From: Oscillospiraceae bacterium
GTDB taxonomy: Bacteria > Bacillota > Clostridia > Oscillospirales > Ruminococcaceae
NCBI GenBank assembly: GCA_022511485.1
Contig: JAFLUJ010000319.1
Location: 1 to 7,007 of the forward strand
DNA length: 7,007 nt
Direction of reading: 5' to 3'
Positions 1-4,994 of this stretch are shown here, piece by piece; the first letter of the stretch is position 1, and each line of letters starts with the position of its first letter. The notes under the pieces were generated by a model. The model made no database searches. It was not told where the DNA came from and worked only from the letters and a program-made list of their open reading frames with translations. The position numbers were made by a program, and so were the translations under genes.

Positions 1-19
1 AAGTTTTAGTGAGGGGGTT

Positions 20-53
20 CGGGGGAGACCCTTTTTCAAAAGGGTCTCCCCCG
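20..53. repeat. Perfect 16-bp palindrome, probable dispersed intergenic repeat
   Basis: Bases 20-35 (CGGGGGAGACCCTTTT) are exactly complementary to 38-53 (AAAAGGGTCTCCCCCG), separated only by TC. RNA copied from either strand would form a very stable hairpin. No run of T follows either arm: GATGGGAG lies to the right, and on the opposite strand AACCCCCTC follows. It is therefore not a canonical intrinsic terminator in either direction, although the A/T core could help end transcription of an unseen upstream gene. Perfect arms, a G-rich flank (GAGGGGGTTC) and an intergenic position suit a REP-like dispersed element, but copy number cannot be judged from one copy. Confidence 0.75.
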
Positions 54-158
54 ATGGGAGCACAGAGACAATATACTGAATGATGATTTGCTTTACTATT
101 CACAATACATCAGCAAACAAAATCTATCCATCATGTCTGGGAATATCTTTATCTTTTC

Positions 159-167
159 GGAGGGAGG
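159..167 (+). promoter_or_regulatory. Ribosome binding site fixing the sfsA start
   Basis: GGAGGGAGG contains two overlapping GGAGG cores, at 159-163 and 163-167. The second lies 5 bases and the first 9 bases before the ATG at 173. The in-frame ATG pair at 80 and 83 has no comparable site at a usable distance, so translation is placed at 173. Confidence 0.85.
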
Positions 168-172
168 TCTCT

Positions 173-844
173 ATGAGGTATGATAATGTTGTAAAGGGGA
201 AGTTCATTACACGTCCCAACCGCTTTATTGCGATGGTTGAGCTGGATGGGCAGGCAGAAAAATGCCATGTGAAAAATACAGGACGGTGCAGGGAGCTTCT
301 GACAGAGGGCTGCACGGTATATCTGGAGCGGGCGAAGAATCCGGAAAGGAAGACCCGGTTTGACCTTATTGCTGTTCAAAAGGGAGACAGGTTTATCAAT
401 ATGGACAGCTATGCTCCCAATCTTGCGGCGGGGGAGTTCCTGCCCGAGCTTTTCCCCGGGTGTACTGTTCGTCCCGAATATACTTATGGAAATTCTCGGT
501 TTGATTTTTACATAGAGTATAATAGCAGAAGGATACTCCTTGAAGTAAAGGGTGTCACTCTCGAATCGGATGGAGTTGTGATGTTTCCGGATGCTCCCAC
601 AGAGCGTGGCGTAAAGCACATCGGAGAGCTTATGAAATGTCTCGGTGACGGCTTTGAAGCCTGTCTGCTGTTTGTTATCCAGATGGACAAGGTGAAATAC
701 TTTACACCGAATGACGCCACTCATCCGGAGTTCGGAGCGATCCTCCGGGAGGCTGAAAAGCGGGGAGTAAATATTCTCGCATATGACTGCATGGTAACTC
801 CTGACAGCATGGAGCTTGACAAGCCGGTGGAAATAAGGCTGTGA
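173..844 (+). CDS. sfsA: SfsA family protein (sugar fermentation stimulation protein homolog)
   Basis: This 223-residue protein matches the SfsA family over its whole length (the E. coli protein is about 230 residues). The N-terminal ~80 residues carry the family's OB-fold-type region, with the HVKNTGRC signature at 32-39 (HCPNTG in E. coli). The C-terminal part has a PD-(D/E)XK nuclease-like core: RFDF at 109-112, LLEVKGVTL at 122-130 (E124 and K126 the likely acid/lysine pair), FPDAPTERG at 138-146 and KHIGELM at 148-154. ILAYD at 201-205 is also typical. Known from the family: E. coli SfsA was named for raising maltose gene expression and binds DNA; the nuclease fold suggests a nucleic-acid role, but its true cellular function is unsettled. 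It is expected in the cytoplasm. The start at 173 is set by the GGAGG site; an in-frame extension to 80 is not conserved. The gene appears intact, and its neighbours give no functional clue. Confidence 0.95.
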   Translation: MRYDNVVKGKFITRPNRFIAMVELDGQAEKCHVKNTGRCRELLTEGCTVYLERAKNPERKTRFDLIAVQKGDRFINMDSYAPNLAAGEFLPELFPGCTVRPEYTYGNSRFDFYIEYNSRRILLEVKGVTLESDGVVMFPDAPTERGVKHIGELMKCLGDGFEACLLFVIQMDKVKYFTPNDATHPEFGAILREAEKRGVNILAYDCMVTPDSMELDKPVEIRL

Positions 845-902
845 GAGCCTTCAAAACAGCTTCCAAGCCTGCAATATACAAAACATTACTAAATGTCCGC
901 TA

Positions 903-928
903 TTTTTGTGCAACTTTTTTCACAAAAA
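903..928. promoter_or_regulatory. AT-rich palindrome upstream of the -35 box, candidate operator
   Basis: TTTTTGTG at 903-910 is the exact reverse complement of CACAAAAA at 921-928, with a 10-base T-rich spacer. It ends four bases before the proposed -35 box at 933-938. Its centre is roughly 52 bases before the expected transcription start, where activators commonly bind. The arms resemble a CRP/FNR-type TGTG...CACA site, but the spacing between TGTG and CACA is 10 rather than 8, so no regulator family is assigned. A weak hairpin after sfsA is the alternative; the low GC argues against a terminator. Confidence 0.4.
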
Positions 929-932
929 AACC

Positions 933-961
933 TTTACTTTTTCTCAAAAGTATGGTATCAT
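933..961 (+). promoter_or_regulatory. Sigma-A-type promoter with extended -10 for the Fn3 protein gene
   Basis: TTTACT at 933-938 (4 of 6 to TTGACA) is followed, after exactly 17 bases, by TATCAT at 956-961 (5 of 6 to TATAAT). A TGG directly before the -10 box (953-955) gives the extended TGn motif. The start of transcription would fall near 968, giving a leader of about 53 bases. GGAGG at 1009-1013 then lies 7 bases before the ATG at 1021. This is the best promoter match seen in the window. Confidence 0.65.
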
Positions 962-1020
962 TATGGAGAATGGAAAATTAATACCCCAAAATCATTTATG
1001 GGTTTTACGGAGGTTTTATT

Positions 1021-4000
1021 ATGTTGGATTTTAATACGAAAAGGAATATTCTGCGCAAGCTGCGTATCAGAAGTGAATCACACTGGTACTGGCGGCTGCC
1101 CTGTGCGGTTGCAATGCTGTTTGTGAAATTATGGTATGCAGTCGGCTGCACCCTGGGCATGGCTTTGTCCGACAGGCAGGGAAATCTGCTGGGCATAAAG
1201 GGTCTGGGAGAGAAGGAAAAGATCCGCAGGCAGGATGATATTGTCTATGTGAAGAAGCCGTTCATCGGCAGGATACTTTCTGCGGTGCTGGCAGTCTCCT
1301 TTACATTTATGCTTTTGCCTGATCTGGGAATTGATCTGGGTCTTGGCATTACGGTTTCTGCTCTCGAGTCATTTACTTTTGAGGGCATTAGGTATTACCA
1401 GAATCCTGATAGTGAATTTCTTTACTTTAAACAGGATGAACATGATGAAGCGATCAAGTACAGTGTAACAGATATTACAGTTGAAAAAACTGCATTTGGA
1501 TCAATGGTTGTTTCATGGAAATTTAGCGGTGCAAGTGTTGATCTTGTATCGGGATTTCAGGTTTATATCTATAATGACAGTAATAATTCAAGCGTAGAGA
1601 ACGGAAACGGAAGCGGAGAATTTATAAGCAGCGCGTCTATTGGATCTGATGGTGTTGTCAGACACACATTTACGGGTTTGTCAACAACAGGAGACCTTCG
1701 CATACGTATTATTCCGATAACATATCTTATGCAGTATAAATATACTCCTGCATACTCATACAGAGACGAAGAAACCGGAAAAGAAATAGAAATACCTGCA
1801 ACGCTTACTGTATACAGCGGAAATGATCAGAGCAAAATGTATCTTGTTCAGGGCGTAAGCAATCAGACTACTAAAGCGATAAATCTTAATGCAAAGTTCG
1901 ATGCTCCTACTGTTGTAGTTAATAACAATGTTGAGGATTGTTATGATCCAAAGGTTGAAATTACATGGAATCATGTAAGGCAGAAAGGCGGCACTGACGA
2001 CGGTGCATATCCTTACGCTTACATTCTTTACAGAAGTGAAGACGGCGGCTCTTTCAAGCAGCTGGGTGACATTATCCTGTTTGAAGATCCGGATGAAGCT
2101 CCCTCTTTTACAGATAAAACCATAGTAGCCGGCAGACATTATCAGTATTTTGTTGAAGCGTTCAGGTATGCATGGAAAGAGGAAGCCGGATTTAATCCGA
2201 ATCACGAGGCAATAATTTCAAGCAGCGGAACGATTGTCGGATCTTCTGCGGACAATAAAGCAGCAAGCGGAACTTACAGTTCAAAAATAAGGGACTTGTA
2301 TGTTGCTCCCGCTAAGCCTTCAATGACGGTTGAACCGGGTTCTGATAACAACTCATATTATATTAGCATAGATACCAAGCCCGGAGGAGTTAAAACCAAC
2401 TACAGCGGCGTATATATATTCAGAACTGAAGGACCGGTACCTCTTTCGGCAAATGATATTAAAGAACTTGTAGATGATCCGGATGGAATATACAACGGCA
2501 ATTTCGGTAAGTGGCTGGTAAATAACTGTATGGCTGGTAATGCAACATACAACGTAAGCTACGTTACTGCAATGAGCGTTTCCGGAAACAGCACTACTCT
2601 CAGCTATCTGGACAAGAAAAATATTGTAGCAGGCGTTACCTACTGGTATTATGCTGTTGCTTATCTTGATAAGGGTAATGATATTCTTTACGGAAAAGAA
2701 GTAGACAGGCAGACTACTGTGATTGACTTGTATCTTAAAACACCATTGTCTCTTGTTCCTGAAAATGGTGACGGTCATGTAAATCTTACATGGGAAGGTG
2801 TTTCAAATGCTCAGGGCTATGAGATAGCTATAAGAAAGATCTCAAGCCGTGATTACAGCAACGAAGGTTTGCCTGAAACGGAATACGATATAATTGATCT
2901 TGGAAAAAATCTCAAATATCTGCACGACTTCCTTTACAATGGTGACACGTATGAATACAAGGTAAGAGCTTATATTGACATGAAGCAGCAAACCGCAAAC
3001 GGTGAACAGCCAAGAGTTTACAGTGAATGGACAAAGCCAAGAACTGTAACAGTCGGTTTGCCTTTTGAAGCTCCTCAGAATGTTTCTGCTACCACTGTAG
3101 ACGGTCAGGTCACTGTTAAATGGGATAAAACAGAAGGTGCAACAAGCTACCAGCTGTTCTATACCAACCTTACCACAGGTGAGAGTGGCAGCTTCGGCGG
3201 TCTCACAAAGGAAACATACACTCATACAAACCTTATCAACGGTCACAGATATACATATTATGTAGTTGCATACAAGGACATTACCGGTGACGGAACTTAT
3301 GGTGTTCAGCATGACCCAAGTGAACCTTCAAACTCTATTACAATTAAGGTAGGTCAGGATCTTGGCATTCCGCAGGATCTTGCAGCTACAACAAAAGACG
3401 GTGAGATCAAAGTTTCATGGGCTGATGTTGAAGGTGCGGAGGGTTACATTCTTGAATACAGGATCAAGGGTACTTCAAGATGGACACAGATCGACCTCAG
3501 CAGAACAGAATTCAACCACACAAGACTTAACAACGGCGATGTTTACGAGTACAGAGTAAAGGCTTATAAAACAGTAAGCGGCGAAAGAGTTTACAGTGAG
3601 TACTCCATCATCATAAGCATGAAGGTGGGCGATACTCTTGACGCTCCAAAGGACTTCAAGGTAGTTACTACAGACGGAACAGCGATCCTTACATGGACTA
3701 AGGTCGAGGGCGCAGAGGGTTACGTTGTCTACGCATATTCCGGCGGACGCGCTTACGAGTTCGATGTAAGCAAGGAGACATTTGAGCACAGCAGTCTTGC
3801 TAACGGCGACTCCTGGACATATTATGTAAGAGCTTACAAAACTGTAAACGGCGAGAGATTTTACAGCTCTCCCACTAAGTCCATTACAGTTACAATAGGT
3901 GTTTCCCTTAATGCGGCTGTTGACCTTGTTGCTACAGCGGGAAATCACCAGATCGACCTGACATGGACCGCTGTTGACGGCGCGGAAGGTTATGTTGTTT

Positions 4001-4881
4001 ATCTTTACAACAACAAGACTATGGAGTTTGAACCTATTGCAGTGACCTCCGGCACAGTCTACTCTCATGTAGGTCTGAAAAATGGTCAGAAGTACACTTA
4101 TATGGTGGCTTCATTCAAGACGGTCAACGGTGAGCGTACCTACGGTGTATATTCAATGGCGGTATCCGCTGTACCTACTACCGGTTCAACTACCGATGTG
4201 GACAGAACTCTTAATGTAAAGGGTACATCTCCTTATGGTATCTCCCATTCCGAATATATTTCTGCAAAGGCTAATCATGACGCATTCGATGAAACAGTAG
4301 ATGTTTACTTCACCACCAATACCGAATCAACAGATGCAGTCAAGGACGTACTTAAGCACTATGCAAACGGTCTTTCAAGCTTCGTGGTATATCCTTTCGA
4401 TATAAGCATTTATCAGGAGGGTACTCTGATCGAGGTCAACCCGGCGGACGGCTACACAGTAACGATCACTATGCCTGTTCCGGATATTCTGATACCTTAT
4501 CGTGATTACATGACAGTTATCCACGTAAGCGGCGAGGACGAAGAGGAGGAAACAGAAGAGATCGCTGAGCCTGCATGGTATGAGGTAGGAGATCAGCGTA
4601 TGGAAGTTCTGCCATGTGCTATTATCGAGATCGATAATATATGGTGCATCCAGTTCAAGTGCTCAAGCTTCTCACCATATGCGTTCGTAATTTATAAGGA
4701 TCATATTCAGGACGTATCTTCAGGCGACGGAATCTTCGACGGAAGTCTTGTGGGCTCATTCAATACAGGAGGTCTGCTGCTCTTTACAGCACTTCCCGAT
4801 ATAATGCCGCACAACAAAAAGCTTCGCGTTGTTCGTGGAAAATCCAAGAGATACCGCATCAAAAACGTGGAGAAAAAGTAA
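1021..4881 (+). CDS. Large secreted/surface protein with tandem fibronectin type III modules
   Basis: The protein has 1286 residues and its exact function is not recognised. Residues 1-80 are a basic N-terminal region with a hydrophobic stretch at 27-49. A signal-peptide-like segment follows: hydrophobic 85-99, likely cleavage after VSA at 112-114. About eight Fn3-like beta-sandwich modules come next, roughly 145-293, 294-427, 428-570, 573-679, 682-778, 781-870, 873-960 and 963-1050. The last four are the most regular, with a core Trp (W701, W800, W892, W982), a G-A-x-x-Y turn (GAEGY in the last three) and a YxYxVxAYK-like strand near the end. Residues 1056-1226 form a different beta-rich domain interrupted by an acidic loop (GEDEEEETEE, 1171-1180) and ending in FSPYAFVIY (1217-1225). 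The tail has a weakly hydrophobic run (about 1243-1262) and 11 Lys/Arg in its last 21 residues; no LPXTG motif is present. No catalytic, dockerin, cohesin or SLH domain was seen. Fn3 arrays usually act as spacers or in adhesion and carbohydrate/protein contact, so a surface binding or structural role is inferred. The start is set by GGAGG 7 bases upstream. The gene has its own promoter and its own terminator. Confidence 0.9.
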   Translation: MLDFNTKRNILRKLRIRSESHWYWRLPCAVAMLFVKLWYAVGCTLGMALSDRQGNLLGIKGLGEKEKIRRQDDIVYVKKPFIGRILSAVLAVSFTFMLLPDLGIDLGLGITVSALESFTFEGIRYYQNPDSEFLYFKQDEHDEAIKYSVTDITVEKTAFGSMVVSWKFSGASVDLVSGFQVYIYNDSNNSSVENGNGSGEFISSASIGSDGVVRHTFTGLSTTGDLRIRIIPITYLMQYKYTPAYSYRDEETGKEIEIPATLTVYSGNDQSKMYLVQGVSNQTTKAINLNAKFDAPTVVVNNNVEDCYDPKVEITWNHVRQKGGTDDGAYPYAYILYRSEDGGSFKQLGDIILFEDPDEAPSFTDKTIVAGRHYQYFVEAFRYAWKEEAGFNPNHEAIISSSGTIVGSSADNKAASGTYSSKIRDLYVAPAKPSMTVEPGSDNNSYYISIDTKPGGVKTNYSGVYIFRTEGPVPLSANDIKELVDDPDGIYNGNFGKWLVNNCMAGNATYNVSYVTAMSVSGNSTTLSYLDKKNIVAGVTYWYYAVAYLDKGNDILYGKEVDRQTTVIDLYLKTPLSLVPENGDGHVNLTWEGVSNAQGYEIAIRKISSRDYSNEGLPETEYDIIDLGKNLKYLHDFLYNGDTYEYKVRAYIDMKQQTANGEQPRVYSEWTKPRTVTVGLPFEAPQNVSATTVDGQVTVKWDKTEGATSYQLFYTNLTTGESGSFGGLTKETYTHTNLINGHRYTYYVVAYKDITGDGTYGVQHDPSEPSNSITIKVGQDLGIPQDLAATTKDGEIKVSWADVEGAEGYILEYRIKGTSRWTQIDLSRTEFNHTRLNNGDVYEYRVKAYKTVSGERVYSEYSIIISMKVGDTLDAPKDFKVVTTDGTAILTWTKVEGAEGYVVYAYSGGRAYEFDVSKETFEHSSLANGDSWTYYVRAYKTVNGERFYSSPTKSITVTIGVSLNAAVDLVATAGNHQIDLTWTAVDGAEGYVVYLYNNKTMEFEPIAVTSGTVYSHVGLKNGQKYTYMVASFKTVNGERTYGVYSMAVSAVPTTGSTTDVDRTLNVKGTSPYGISHSEYISAKANHDAFDETVDVYFTTNTESTDAVKDVLKHYANGLSSFVVYPFDISIYQEGTLIEVNPADGYTVTITMPVPDILIPYRDYMTVIHVSGEDEEEETEEIAEPAWYEVGDQRMEVLPCAIIEIDNIWCIQFKCSSFSPYAFVIYKDHIQDVSSGDGIFDGSLVGSFNTGGLLLFTALPDIMPHNKKLRVVRGKSKRYRIKNVEKK
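3064..4170 (+). repeat. Four tandem in-frame Fn3 coding repeats (~270-290 bp each)
   Basis: Residues 682-778, 781-870, 873-960 and 963-1050 of the surface protein align with one another. Shared landmarks are a start near (A/I)P, DG or equivalent before the first strand, core Trp followed by GA-x-x-Y, (N/K)NG or similar before the YTY/YEY strand, and AYKTV-x-GER-x-Y in the last three (FKTVNGERTY in the final one). At DNA level the copies differ at many synonymous sites, for example three different codings of the KTV-x-GER stretch. They are therefore old duplications held by protein selection, not a recent expansion. Confidence 0.8.
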
Positions 4882-4891
4882 CTTGTTAAGC

Positions 4892-4927
4892 AGAGGCAAG
4901 GGTTAAGATCAGACTCTTGCCTCTTTT
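4892..4927 (+). terminator. Intrinsic terminator after the Fn3 protein gene
   Basis: AGAGGCAAGGGTT (4892-4904) pairs with GACTCTTGCCTCT (4912-4924) as a 13-bp stem with two G-U pairs and a 7-base loop, followed by TTT and preceded within the stem end by TCT. It begins 10 bases after the stop codon. The T tract is short (TCTTTTG), so some read-through to the lipoprotein gene is possible. The opposite strand has no T tract, so it acts only on + strand transcription. Confidence 0.75.
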
Positions 4928-4936
4928 GCCGAAAGA

Positions 4937-4964
4937 GATACAGAATAAATTAAAGTGCTGTATC
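4937..4964. promoter_or_regulatory. 7-bp inverted repeat in the lipoprotein gene leader
   Basis: GATACAG (4937-4943) is the exact reverse complement of CTGTATC (4958-4964), with a 14-base AT-rich spacer. It sits between the terminator and the ribosome binding site, 17 bases before AAGGAG. It could be an operator or a small RNA hairpin; a 7-bp match can also occur by chance. No convincing -35/-10 pair was found in 4928-4980, so the promoter of the lipoprotein gene remains unplaced. Confidence 0.3.
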
Positions 4965-4980
4965 CCATTTCAAATCTTTA

Positions 4981-4986
4981 AAGGAG
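4981..4986 (+). promoter_or_regulatory. Ribosome binding site fixing the lipoprotein start
   Basis: AAGGAG ends 8 bases before the ATG at 4995. That ATG opens directly into a basic MKKLRK plus hydrophobic signal peptide. An in-frame ATG at 4917 lies inside the terminator stem and has no such site, so it is not used. Confidence 0.9.
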
Positions 4987-4994
4987 TGTTTTAT

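Noticed and set aside
1..19. End of an upstream gene (TTT TAG TGA near 5-13)
   Set aside because: Too little sequence is visible to tell a coding end from chance stop codons.
61..158. Promoter for sfsA
   Set aside because: Several TTTACT- and TACTAT-like pieces occur but none pair at 16-18 bases, so no promoter is called.
80..172. In-frame N-terminal extension of SfsA from the ATG at 80
   Set aside because: There is no ribosome binding site at a usable distance, the 31 extra residues do not resemble the family, and GGAGGGAGG sits right before the ATG at 173.
907..924. CRP/FNR-type site TGTG...CACA
   Set aside because: The gap between TGTG and CACA is 10 bases, not the 8 of the consensus, so only an unassigned palindrome is reported.
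893..1126. 77-codon open frame across the promoter and the start of the Fn3 protein gene
   Set aside because: It has no ribosome binding site, runs through the promoter and overlaps the well-supported gene in another frame.
3475..4068. Long minus-strand open frame opposite the Fn3 repeats (also similar ones at 149-724, 1756-2205 and 2842-3312)
   Set aside because: These are antisense shadows of well-supported + strand genes, with no recognisable domains.
4792..4812. ALPDIMP as a variant sortase motif
   Set aside because: It lies within or after the hydrophobic run rather than before it, and lacks the T-G of LPXTG, so it does not have sorting-signal geometry.
4917..4994. In-frame extension of the lipoprotein from the ATG at 4917
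   Set aside because: It starts inside the terminator stem and would bury the signal peptide behind 26 residues; AAGGAG supports 4995.
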